A stretch of 64,000 nucleotides of DNA, taken from the NCBI GenBank assembly GCA_025331565.1, contig JAFREQ010000040.1:4575001-4639000 (forward strand). Reading direction: 5' to 3'. The translations under genes were made by a program, and so were the position numbers. Positions 50,904 through 62,312 of the stretch are shown one piece after another. Numbering within the stretch: the stretch's first letter is position 1; every line of letters begins with the position of its first letter. The notes beneath the pieces were generated by a model that did not search any database, was not told the DNA's origin, and was given only the letters and a program-made list of their open reading frames with translations. The stretch comes from Holacanthus passer. Its lineage: Eukaryota > Chordata > Actinopteri > Pomacanthidae.

Positions 50904-51528
50904 TTTATGAGGTGATTATGGAAGGAATCACATAACAGCGCAGTCTAATCACAGAAACAAAGCGGCTGCCAGTCTCTGAGAGGGCAATGCTTGCTCTTAT
51001 TAACATGCCCATCTGGAATCGAGTCACACGAGTCGTCGAGCGCACATGCAGAAACCCCGCTCTCTGTGTATACACTCAAGAACATCTCTGACAGCAGCCA
51101 TTTAGAGGAGAGGAGTGATATTTGGCCAAGTGGAGAATAGTCTGGGCCTGCTGAATCCCTCCCTCATATATCACTGGCAGAAACAATTACAGGCAGTCAT
51201 AACAGTGTCATTCAATACACACGAGGAGGACGTAACAACAAAGCTGAATGGGCTGCCAACCTGCTCTGTCACACACTGCCCGTCTCTCTGTTTGTGGTCA
51301 CTGATTCATTCTCTGCATCTTTGGTTGATTTACAAAAGTGTGTTTTATGAGTTGACCTGCGTTAGACTGAATAAGAAAACACTCAAAGATTAGAAAACAT
51401 TGAATGTTGTTATTGTTATTGATGACATAAATGCATTTCAGAGAAATATCAGGTATAAGAATTATTAGTCAACCTTAAAATGGCACTTCCAGTTATTTGC
51501 AGCTGAGCTTTTTTCCTTGGTCTGTACT

Positions 51529-51540
51529 GCCCCCTAATGG
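51529..51540 (-). promoter_or_regulatory. CTCF-like motif, one mismatch
   Basis: The minus strand reads CCATTAGGGGGC, one base off the CCASYAGRKGGC core. It is a weak candidate on its own, and noted because other motifs in the same orientation follow. Confidence 0.3.
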
Positions 51541-53917
51541 TTGTAAAGAGACACATTCTGATTACAGTGATTGTGGTAGGAAAGGTTAACCAAGAATGAA
51601 AAAAAAAATAGAATTGGCTATTTAAAACAGCCACATAAAGACAATGGCAGTCATTTAGAAATAGTGAGTGCTTTCATCAAGCTTCTTTTTCTACCCAAAA
51701 CATCCCACAGCCTTTTGAAATGAAGCTTCACAAGTTAGGCAAAATGCAGTGCTGGCATAAGATCTGTGGAGACGGGAAGAACTGTTTAACTGTGACATAT
51801 CTGAGTCAGCTGAATGGCAGGATCTGCGAGGCTGTGCTTGCTGTGTGCCCTCATTTCATATCACCAACTGTCAGGGGAAATTATCTGACTAAGTCTGGTG
51901 TGTTCAACTTATCAGTCCCACCAATCACCAAGTGTCATGCAAAATGAAAAAGGTGATAATGAAGGATGGCATAGAGCTGTTTTTTAAAACTAGGACTGAC
52001 AGTGACATTTAACACTGTTATCCTTTGGCCTATTTTCCATCATACTGATCAGCTGTGATCAAAATATTAATTGTTTTATTGGAGGGCAATTAATTTTTGT
52101 TTGCCACAATGTGTCATAACAAAGCACAACCTTTCAAATTCACTCCAGAAATCATCCCATCAGCACTTAAACACATCTCTTTCAATATATTAATTGCTTC
52201 ATTTGCGCTGACACATTATCAGTAAAAAGATGTATATGAGGTGATAGCATCTTTTTTTGGCTGCTTGTGTCTATATGTAAATGTAAATGAAGACATCCTT
52301 ACTTCAGCGTAAGCATTAAAATGTTGAAAAGATGTTTGCTGATTAGGATTTTAGTGGAATAGCCCGCTGGCATGGAAGACGTTTGTAGCTTGTAACTCAG
52401 ACAGACTGTTAATTGGCTACAATGGCGGGTTTGAAAAGAATTAATTACAAAATGGGAGAAAAAAAAAGGAAATAGGTGTAGGTTAAAAATCAAATTGTCT
52501 GTATCTCTGTATCTGCAACTGCGACTGAATCTCATCTCATCAGAACTTTCTCTTCTGCCTGCCGAGGCCTAAAGGCTCTTGTTTGAACAGTTATGGAACA
52601 GTCTTCACCATTTCTCCACCTCACAGGCCTTTATTTGGTCCCCTCACTTCACAGGCTTCATTGTCTCCTCAGCGCTGATAAGAAGTCTATTATGAGCTTC
52701 CTTTAAAATTTACAAGGGCTGCAGTATGACCATCATCAAACCCAAGGTCTTTGAAAGTGCAATGGCTTCACACATTCTCTTTCTCTCTCTTACACACACA
52801 CACACACACCTAACAGTCTAAGAATGATCTTTTATTTGCCTCTCTCTTTAGAAACATCTTATCAGTGCTGATGGTTCAGATTAATGATCAGCCAGAGTAC
52901 AAAGACACACACAGACAGAACCATTTACAACAGTCCACTTTTAAATCAGGCGCTATTCAAAAACACCATTTATTATTGCGGCCCTTTTCTCTCATATCTA
53001 ATCTCCATTGGAAAAAAGCACCTTTTCAGACCTGAATAAATTCCTCACTCTAAAGTAGTTTCTGTTAAATACTGTTGTTCACACAATGTGGACTATTGTA
53101 TAACTATGAAGCAGGTATTGAACTGACTCAATCTGAGCCATGTTCCCTCCTACTGGGGCTGGATGTTTGGTATTACAGTAGGTGCTTATTATCTCTCAGC
53201 CAACTCTGACAAAAACAATAATTCTGAAATGTCTTCTTAGAAAAACAACATAATATATGTGCATAAAGGTATTCACAACCTCTCCTGCTACCTTTTCTTT
53301 GTTATTTGTTTCCTAATCTTACTGTTATATTTTCGTCTTATTCTAATGACCAAACCAGTCTGTGTCATGATATAATCCTGATAATCTCACTGCAGGTTGC
53401 TGAGCCAACAGAGCCGTATGTAAACTGGGAGCAGGGAGGGGCGGAGTGGCCCAGCAGCAGCAGTGGCACCGCGTGGTATCATAATTTCCTCCTGCTCTAT
53501 AGGCTACTATATTCCTGGAGTTCATCCGTCTGCCTACGCCAGACACACGTGCAAATGCATACTGCATATGTGCATGCAAGAAAATACACACAAGCAGATG
53601 CACACAGACTCACACGTGCAGTAAACTCACTTATATACAAACAGACAGCCGTGCACACGTTTGGCAGATGTCAGCAAGAATAAATTTTACAAGCATAGAC
53701 ATAAACACAAATGCACACACAGACATATTTCATCTACTACAACTACTACTCTACTTCTCCTGGTGTGAACCTCCAAACCAAGATAAACTATATAATTCAT
53801 ATCCTTTGTGTGTTTTATTTATACACCAAAACCACACAGACCAGCTAAGTCTGCATCTTATTTACTTGCTCGTATCAGTGCTAAAAGTCCCTTAGGTGAG
53901 TTATGATCCAGTCAACA

Positions 53918-53931
53918 GCGCCCTCTTCTGG
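53918..53931 (-). promoter_or_regulatory. CTCF-like motif
   Basis: The minus strand reads CCAGAAGAGGGCGC. It matches the CTCF core except for the fifth base, including the 3' GGGCGC. Orientation is the same as at 20.83 kb. Binding is not shown. Confidence 0.4.
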
Positions 53932-55764
53932 TTGATGTATCACATTACAAATATTTTGGGTTAGGAATGTAATATTTATGTTGGCTACGTCTCAAAACAG
54001 GCCATAAAATGAATTGCCTCTTTTATAATTAAAAGAAGTCATTGCTGATGGAGGACCCAACAATTTCAGATGCTATGATGACACGCAAGAGATCTGAGTT
54101 ATTCTCAATCATGTTTAGGCCTTGAATAAATGTTCCTGCTTGGCCTGACTAAATGACCAAAAGAGAGGGACCAAAATGATAGCAATAGAGATGATGTAAG
54201 ACATGTCAAAAGCCTGCTAAAAAAGTTGTTTGTCCCTGTGTTTTGAAATGTAGCGTATGATTTGTCTTGTCTACATTCAACATGTGCACTTTAAATGGAA
54301 AACAGCCTCACAGTTGACATATTTCTCGAAGTGAACTGCAAAGTCTGCATTAAACCTCCCTGTCATAAACAAAAAGTCTTAACCTGATTTAAGCTGATTT
54401 CATTTGAGTGCAGAGTCCTGACGCAGCATCTGAAGTCCAGTCCAAATAGTTTCATTATATGTGATTTAATATTAGAGGGAATTAGGAAATGGCAGCAAAT
54501 CATTATTTTGTGGACCAAGATCATTGTGCATCAAGTGTTGGAAACCTTCCAAAATGCAGGGTCAATCCAGGAAAGATGAAATTGTCATCTACAGGTACAG
54601 TACACTACAGAAAGCACAAGCATCCTTTACACTTGTTGAGACATCTGAATATCCAAGAGGCTACCAGAGCTATACCTTTTGAGATCCTTCTAATAGTGCT
54701 GTGACCTGCATTCCAATGATGCTGTTTTGCTGAAATCAATAGTTACATATAGCATAGTTTTAGACTTAATTTTATGGCATGCAGCTTTTCTTAGATTGTT
54801 GTCAGGGGAGAGTGTCAGGAAACATCATGAGAGGTTAGTGACTCTGGGCAAAGGTCCCTAGTCAAGCTCATATGGGCTATAACAAGGGGCCCCATGTGAG
54901 ACATTTTACCGACTCCCACAGAAAAAGTACATAAGCTTTACAGTATATATGGTAAAGAGTAGTTAGAAGTGAGGATAATCCCTGTTAATGTATTCTGTGT
55001 GATTGATCCTGATGCCAAGACTAAAATGATGATTCCTCTGTTGGCCTCTAGTGGTTGACTGGGGAAGAGCTCCTTGCCTTTAAAGTACGGTAACAGTCTG
55101 TTTTTTAAGAGGTTTTCATGAGCTTCAGTGTGCACAGAGCAACTTGTTTGAACAGTTCTAGTGCAATGACTGCAGCTTCTGTGTCAGAGCATGACAGGTA
55201 GCCAACCTTTTCTACAGTGGCTTCAGCCTGGCTCCAGCCTTTGACCCTGCTATGCAAACTCGGGCTGAATATCAATGAGTGATCTCATGGTTGCTTTGTC
55301 TATTATTGCCTTATATGCATGTCCACACACTGTAGCTCTTACTCGAAATATGACCTAACCCTCAGCTCAGGGTTTTACCCAAACTACGCTATTGACACAG
55401 TAGCATGACTAGCATTCTTCATTAGAGAACATGGGTGAGGATAACACAGTAAGAAACTGCTGAAGCCCCATGATGCATATATGAATAACAAATATGTGAA
55501 CCTCTTTCTATGCAGAATGTCTGCAATTGCAGAGAACTAAATTTACATGCAAATTTGCAGTTTTGTGTGCACCAATGAATGAAGTCTTCTCAGGTGCAGG
55601 CATGTATATGAAGTTTGTACTTAATATAAATAAAATGGCCATACAGTTCTTATGCTCTCTCTAACGTGCCCTCTTATCTGGTCCCTTTCAAGAGCTCATC
55701 ACTGTGACAGTGATGATTCAGTAACCTGTTGCAACTCAGCTGGGATTACAAGATTTGGTAGTGT

Positions 55765-55769
<5 letters not shown>

Positions 55770-55816
<47 letters not shown>
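55770..55816 (+). repeat. (GT)n microsatellite
   Basis: A clean GT run of about 47 bases. The Cys/Val-rich and His/Thr-rich frames over it are artefacts. Confidence 0.95.
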
Positions 55817-55817
<1 letters not shown>

Positions 55818-58800
55818 TGTCTCTGTGTGTACATAAGTGTTTGTGAGCCAAGCCCTTGATCTTCTCTTCACACTTCAGAGCCGCGTCAGAAATCTGCTCA
55901 CGCCCACCATCTGGTCCTCTATCATGTACTGTACTCTGCACAGACGAACTCATATTTGTGTCTGACAAATTATAGGCTACAGTACATCACTCATGTGCAC
56001 AGGTACTTGAAAAATAGACACATGCACACACACACTGTCAGTGCAGGTAATTGCCAAAAATATATGTGATCCAAATATGAATGAGACAGAGAAACATAAT
56101 AAAGCTCAATATTGTGGAAATGGAAAAACACAGGTAATTGTGTTACAGCACAACCAAGGAGCAGAGGAAGCTTCACAATTCAAATGCACACATACACACA
56201 AACACACATATTAAATTGCATTATTGAGCACAGGAAGAGACCTGAATAGGTTTCTAAAGCCCTGAATAGGAAAGGAAATAATTCACACACACACATCAGC
56301 AGTGGCAGTGAATAATCCCTGAAACAACGGCAGGTTTGAGAGATTCATCAGTAAGGCCCAAGGCTGGCTGGAAAGGAAAGCAGGAGAGACAGATGGACTA
56401 GTTAAACCACAGTAAAAGAGGCTGACCTTCCTCAGAGCTGGAAGAGGAGGGGAAAGCGATAAGAATGCAGAGAGAGAGAAGGAAAAGAAGAGGCGGTGTC
56501 AAAGACGGAGACGATGCTCTGGAATAGCTGTCATCAATCTTCAGTATCTCTGCAGACACAGAAATCTCTGAGAGGCTGAGCAGGATTGCAGCGTGTGTGT
56601 GTGAGAGAGACAGAGATGGAGGAGAAGCAGAAGAAAGAGAGCGAGAACAGATGAGACTTACTGTACAATACTGAAGCAGTTGTATGAGTTAAAAAAAAAA
56701 CAAATTCTATAATGTGGAGGGAGGAATTACAGAGGCCAAAGGGGATGAAGAGAGGTGATTACGTTCAGCCACTGCCAGAAATGCCGACTGATACAAGAAC
56801 AAATAAAGCTGTTATGAGAATCGCAAACAGTGAGCGGTTGTAATTTGTCCTCCAGGAAATAAAAAATCTGAAATCCACCCTGACTGCTGTCTAGTTAGTT
56901 TTTGTTTTATTAAGTGGGGCTGTTACTGAATACTGAGGCTGAAGATATACAGACAAGATTTTTAACCTTTCTGTCATACTTTTCAATTACTTTACTACAA
57001 TGCTTTTTAAAAAATTAAATATTAATTCATTATCAACCCTCTGTATAAAACAACTAAAAATATGATCAGAATTATATTTTAAGATGATTTTTTTTTCTCC
57101 TTTTGCCTTTACTTGACAGTCGGTGTGGAGATAAATGGGAAACATTTGGAGAGAGATGGGTAGTCTGGAGTCAAACTATGGACATTACAGGTATGTAGTA
57201 TGTGGTTTAACCATTTAGTTCAACCAGGGTGCTCCTGACCTGCAGGTTTTTATTTTCTTATGACAGATGATGCCAGAGATTGGGACAATAACAGTAAACA
57301 TAATGCCCTGCTTTAGTCCTAAAATGCAGTCACAGGATGCTTTGGATGTAGCTGAAGAAATGGGACCCCTGCAGTGCTTTAGATTCAAACAGAGGAATGT
57401 TCAAACCCATTTCTGCTCTCAGTGGGTTAGCAATGAAGGATGGCAAGCACTCGAGGAATGTGTATCCAATGACGTGTAAGAAGACAAAACTGATAATGTT
57501 TTAGTCATTTTTAGTTATAATAGCAACACTATCATCGTCATACTGTCGGATTTGTGATTCAGGCTGTCTGAGGGGCAGGGGTGAAAAAAAAAACAGCCAC
57601 CCTATATGGCACTTTATCACATTTTTCTACTTGAAAGGCAAACGAGCAGGCACTTTATCTTGTTCCTTTGCATATTGGGTCACTGTAGAGGGCACTATAA
57701 TGTTTTATCTACCATAAGGGCATCCAAGAGGGAACTTTTGCAGGGTTTTTTATTTTTTTCCAAACATGGGGAACTCCTGCTTTCATATTCTTTTGCATAC
57801 ACAGGAAGCCAACAAGGTTAAAAAGTGGTCAGTAAGGTTTCCACCTCATCAGGAGTGGACCTGATGGTGTCATTACATACTTTAAGAAAGGTCTGACCTT
57901 ATATCAGAGATTAAGGTCAATCTCTGCACCTCAATAAAATTGTTCAGCAGTTTTATTAAGGCTAATGAAAATGTATTGCTCTCGTGTGGGCTTATTTCAG
58001 CATGTGGCTTTTATGGCAAAGCAAACAGACCTGTTTTACTTCAATTTTATTGATGTAAACAAACCTAAACCACCATCATAAACCTTTAATAACTTGCTAG
58101 TTATAGGGTGGGCCAATATGATGCAAATGTGTGATAATATAGCCATGCTGTTCATTTTTGGTGTCTTCATTTACATCGTGGATTTTGCTCTCTTTAGTTA
58201 TTCTAATATCTTAACTATTTGACAGTCAGTTCCTCGGGCAAGGTAGTCATCATTAGTATCAGCTGTTACAGTTGAGCTCAATCAGCTTGGTGAAAATGTT
58301 AGAGGAAGAAAGATAAAGCCAGAGAACTGCATGCAGCATGATCTGAAACCGGAGGCAACACATCTGTTCATGAATAGGGTGGATGGATGAACACTTGAGT
58401 GGCCTGTTTGAAAGTGGATGGATGAAAAGCGTGCCCGATCGTATACAAGAATCTTGTTCTTTGGAATGCAGCAATGCTTTTCCACCGATAGTATCACACA
58501 TTTCATCTCCTTTCTAAGCAGAAAACAAGGAAATAATGGAAATTGTGAAATTGCAGTGTACAGTGTGTAAAAGATAAAGTGTAGTCTTGCATGCATTTTG
58601 CTCATGCACCATATTTACATACAGTCAAAGTGAAGTGATCATGCTATTAATTCTTGAGCTTGATTTGTGATTGTGTTAAGAAATCGGAAGAGTTGAGAAT
58701 TGTTTTAAGACACATACCTGATCAGATCACCTGATTTCATAAAGAAGACATTTGAAATATTTCATTATGTTCTAGCTGTCATCAGTCTGTCATTGCAGAG

Positions 58801-59130
58801 GCTTAGAGCTTATATTGTAATAACAGTTCTGAAATCTATCTTGAATCTTCTATTCCCTCATACTCTCTCTATATTACTCTGGCATTTCAAAGCAACAATC
58901 AGCATACTGTAATAGATTTTCTCTGTTGCTCTCCTGGGCCCCATTATCATTATTTGCAAACATCACAATGCGTTCATCTCATCATTTCTAACATAATTCA
59001 TTTTCACTCACATTTTCAGATAGCCACTGAATAATTATTTGCTTATTCTTTGCTCCCTGCTGGTTGAAGCCCATTTCTTTTGAAACAGTGACAAGGCAAA
59101 ATGCACGTGCCAGTAATCGCAAATGGCCAA

Positions 59131-59160
59131 AACACACACACACACACACACAAACACACA
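59131..59160 (+). repeat. (CA)n microsatellite
   Basis: A CA run with one AAA interruption near its right end. Confidence 0.9.
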
Positions 59161-60299
59161 GTGCAGCATGAATAATGATTCTCTTGGTCATAAAATTAGA
59201 TTGGAAAATGATTCCTCAGATATTAAAACTGATTATTTAGTTTTAATCAAAGTCTCACTGAAATGTCATATTCACTTTTCTTCATTTAACATGAAGGCAC
59301 AAGATATCATTGTGCTCAAGCTGTTGTTTATCTCAGTATATATGTGCTGCTTTGACAAACAACTAAGGCACATACACTGTAAATATTGCTACTGTATGAC
59401 ATTTAAACAGTACACTGATTTAATTATTTAAGATTGCGATGAAGCTCCATTACATTTTTGTCCCGGGGAGGAGAATGTCTTGCACCTCAGGCCCAGACTG
59501 AAGCTCCCTCCAGCTAGCAGCCATCCATGAAATGAGAAAATCTATAATGCATTTAATTCTGCTCTCTGTAGATCAAGATTCTGTCTCCCAATGGCACCGC
59601 AGGGACTACAAACACTGCATCAACCTTCTTCCAACCCTACTGCAATATCCGTACATACAGTTGCTATTACTCACAGTGTCCACCATCTCTGTCTCTCTCA
59701 CACACACTGACTGTTCACACACTTGCACGAGCCTCCTTTCCTCATCTAAATACACTCTTCTTCCCCGGCTGTAGCAATGGAATATCCTGATATGCTCCTT
59801 TGTTGGCTCTGTTCTCTTTGCAATGATCTCAGCACTTTTCGCTTCCGGTACTTAAGAGATGAATCCCCTGTTTCTTAATAATCTAAAGTGGATGCCCTCC
59901 ATCATCTCTACAATAATCAGTATGGACAAGCACACATGAATACACAATTTGCATGAGCGTGTCCTTCTATTTTTATCTTGGTTGATCAAAGAAGTGAGGA
60001 GGAGAAACAGCCTTAAAAATATTTCTGATACACAGCATTAGCTAGGTTATTTTTTTCAGTCAGAGAGATGTGCTCCCAGGTGAAGTCACATGCAATCACA
60101 GCCCTCTAGTAGCTGAAAGAAGCAGATTTCAAGCAAGATTTCCCCTGGCTTTCAATTTTCTGGACGGTTATCTGGGTTACATAATGCTACATAGTCATGC
60201 AGGGATTTCGCTCCTGACTAATAATGACTTACAAAAGGCTGGTAGTGCAGTGTAAACATTACACTGGTCTTTATAACAGAACGTGACAGAGTTATTCTG

Positions 60300-60372
60300 T
60301 GATAGTAATTATGAAGATATTAATATATATAAACTATAATAATATTTTATTAATATTATATAAATATATAAT
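60300..60372. repeat. AT-rich, partly self-complementary stretch
   Basis: Almost pure A and T, with repeated ATTAATAT, AATATTATA and ATATAAATATATA segments that can fold back. No function is assigned. Confidence 0.6.
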
Positions 60373-61478
60373 TTGAGCTATTTTTTTAAATTTGTATTTC
60401 TCCCTCGAGTCAACACAGATACACACAGCACTTCCATTGTGCCCTGTCTATGATTATAAAACAGCTGTAAAGTCTGACACTCAGTTGAAAAATGGTAGTC
60501 ACCAAATGCTAAATGGACAGACACAGTATGCTACAGGATGAGTGTCCCCCGCCATTGTTGTTGACACTGCTTATGTGTATGTGTCACATTCTCTCTGGGC
60601 TACTGCCTCGCAATTTTCTGTTCTGTTGTCCTGCATGTCATGGTGGCTGGCAGGCAGGCCCTGTCTGATGATGTCAGTGTGGCTTAAATAACTAGGCCAC
60701 TGCCAGGACGGTTGGTTGTGAGTATCACCACCATGAATCCCTGTCAGTCCTCTCATCATTCATCTAGAGACAATGAAGGAGAGAATGCGACAATGGAGAT
60801 GTAAGAGGGGGCACAAAAGAGAAAGGGGATAAACAGTATAATGGTGATTTGCTCCATTAAATCTCATCAGTGAGATGAGTGAGAGTAGATAAGGACATGA
60901 GGGACAGTTGTGGCCACAATGAACCTCAGCTGGGTTGAGCTCACTCATTATAACAGCATTTCATATCTTATGTTGTAGTTGTGACAGCAGCTGTTGTCCA
61001 TGACATTAAGGTGACTAATAAGATAATTTTCATTATCAATTAAAAAGCGCATTATTTTCTTGATCGGTCAGTCATTTGCTCTATAAGACACCAGAAGATT
61101 GTGGAAAAGTGCCTATCATAATTTCCCAAGATGACACCTTAAAAATTGCATCTGAACCTCAAATGGATTTAATTTTCTATCATGTGAGAAAAAGGAAAGC
61201 AGCAAATCCTTGCATCTGAGAAGCTGGAAGCATGAAATGTTTGGTATTTTGCCTGAAAATTTGAAAATTACTTCATTATTAAAAGTTAGGAGAGACAATT
61301 AATTTTCTGTCAGTTGACTAATCCAATAATTAACTAATTATTTCAGGTGTCGATATGATACCAAAAGATAATATGAGCTAGTGAATCATTTTAATCATCA
61401 TCAATCATAAAATATTTTCGTAACTTTTATGTGACTGGAACAGGAATAGAAGAAAATCACTACCAACCCTACAGCCCT

Positions 61479-61530
61479 AAAACAAAAACAAACAACAACA
61501 ACTAAAAAACCAAAACAAACAAACAAAAAT
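61479..61530 (+). repeat. (CAAA)n/(CAA)n tract
   Basis: An A and C-only stretch of CAAA, CAA and CTAAAAAAC units. It lies about 120 bases before the rise in CpG content. Confidence 0.8.
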
Positions 61531-62126
61531 TACTACAGCTCCATAAATACTTGTATGTCACAGTTGTGTCTCATCTGATAACTTATTTCCCATCACTGAC
61601 TACCCCTTTAGTTTTGGTCAGTTTTACATTTATGATCAATGAACTCAAATCATAGAAAGGCTGGCGCGCCGTAAACATAGAAATGCAGTACTAGATCCGC
61701 AAAGTGCCCCACAAAGAAGAAAACAGTAATCATTAAAATAAACGTGTAAGTAATTTTAAAGAATAGGCAAGACACCTTCAACAACTGGCTTTTTAATCAT
61801 GAATAAGGTCTCTGAAGCGCTAAATGAAACCCAGCTGTTGGTGTTCACTTGTCTAGATTCCGCAGCTCTACGTCCATTCAGTCGTGCCTTGACAACGTCG
61901 TGAACGCGCATGTCAGGTTCGCTGCGGAGATCCGCCGCCTCGACTCTCACGATTAATCGCAGGGATGGTGTTGACAGCGGGAGGCGACGGGCGGCCGCTT
62001 TTACACGTTTAAATAGATGTCAGGGCCGGGCGACGTTACATTCACACCGGTCCAACACAAAGCCCCTCCACAAGCCCGCTGTTTGTGGAGGACGCCGCCG
62101 GGCGGAGGACGACGTTAACGCTACTG

Positions 62127-62189
62127 ATGGAATTCCTGCTCGTTGCTAGATGGAGAAACCGAAAGGGTGGACTGGTTATTAATAATTAA
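62127..62189 (+). other. upstream ORF 1 in the leader
   Basis: A 20-codon ORF beginning MEFLLVARWRN and ending TAA 36 bases before the main start. Its ATG has C at -3 and G at +4, so initiation would be weak. It overlaps uORF 2 in another frame. It matters only if the transcript includes this segment. Confidence 0.45.
62150..62182 (+). other. upstream ORF 2 in the leader
   Basis: A 10-codon ORF, MEKPKGWTGY, ending TAA 43 bases before the main ATG. The context has T at -3 and G at +4, so it is weak. With uORF 1 it could lower or modulate translation of the main frame. Confidence 0.45.
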
Positions 62190-62225
62190 AAAAAGGAACC
62201 CATCTGCTGCTAAAAGACAAGCAAA

Positions 62226-62312
62226 ATGCATCTGCATCAGGTGCTGACGGGAGCTGTAAACCCCGGAGATTGCTGCTATTCGGTGGGAAGCGTGGTTGAC
62301 ATTCCCTTCACG
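62226..62312 (+). CDS. dmxl2: first coding exon of a DMX-like protein (rabconnectin-3 alpha family)
   Basis: The exon encodes 29 residues beginning MHLHQVLTGAVNPGD and ending VDIPFT. From memory this is the conserved N-terminus of the DMXL1/DMXL2 family. These are very large WD-repeat proteins (about 3000 residues) that work with WDR7 on the V-ATPase, affecting acidification of endosomes and synaptic vesicles, and DMXL2 also links to Rab3 regulators and Notch signalling. The exon ends in phase 0 at GTGAGT (62313), and in relatives the protein continues with an Ala-Tyr-Gly/Ala-Ser-Gly-Cys-Asp stretch that must come from exon 2. The start was chosen for family match and an A at -3. The initial MHLHQ and the PFT ending favour dmxl2, but DMXL1 is very similar here. 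Odd point: the adjacent cysteines at residues 16-17, where I expect one. Lack of exon 2 is due to the window edge and not to a break. Confidence 0.85.

Larger units (their letters stand above)
50904..61649. other. non-coding upstream flank of the DMX-like gene
   Basis: No gene was recognised. There is no sign of a neighbouring secretogranin III-type exon on the minus strand. CTCF-like motifs are listed separately. Positions 52020-52260 and 58900-59060 are AT-rich, repeat-free candidate regulatory DNA. Positions 56330-56780 are purine-rich. Simple repeats are CA at 52791-52810, GT at 55770-55816, CA at 59131-59160, an AT-rich hairpin-prone stretch at 60300-60372 and a CAAA/CAA tract at 61479-61530. 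Confidence 0.45.
61650..62225 (+). promoter_or_regulatory. CpG-island promoter and 5' leader of DMX-like gene
   Basis: CpG density rises sharply here. By hand count there are about 33 CpGs in 61815-62125, against very few per 300 bases elsewhere, and both an AscI-type GGCGCGCC (61663-61670) and a NotI site GCGGCCGC (61991-61998) occur. There is no TATA box at a sensible distance from the start codon, as expected for a broadly used CpG-island promoter. The transcription start cannot be fixed from sequence, nor can any splicing within the leader. The leader just before the start codon holds two short upstream ORFs. The stop-free frame at 61910-62149 is a by-product of high GC and is not counted as a gene. 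Confidence 0.75.

Noticed and set aside
50904..61649. Search for a divergent secretogranin III-type neighbour on the minus strand
   Set aside because: In tetrapods that gene lies head-to-head with DMXL2, but no signal peptide or conserved exon of that kind was found in the window.
61910..62149. 79-codon frame in the CpG island
   Set aside because: Arg/Ala-rich composition follows from the GC content. The main DMX-like frame begins downstream and this frame has no family match.
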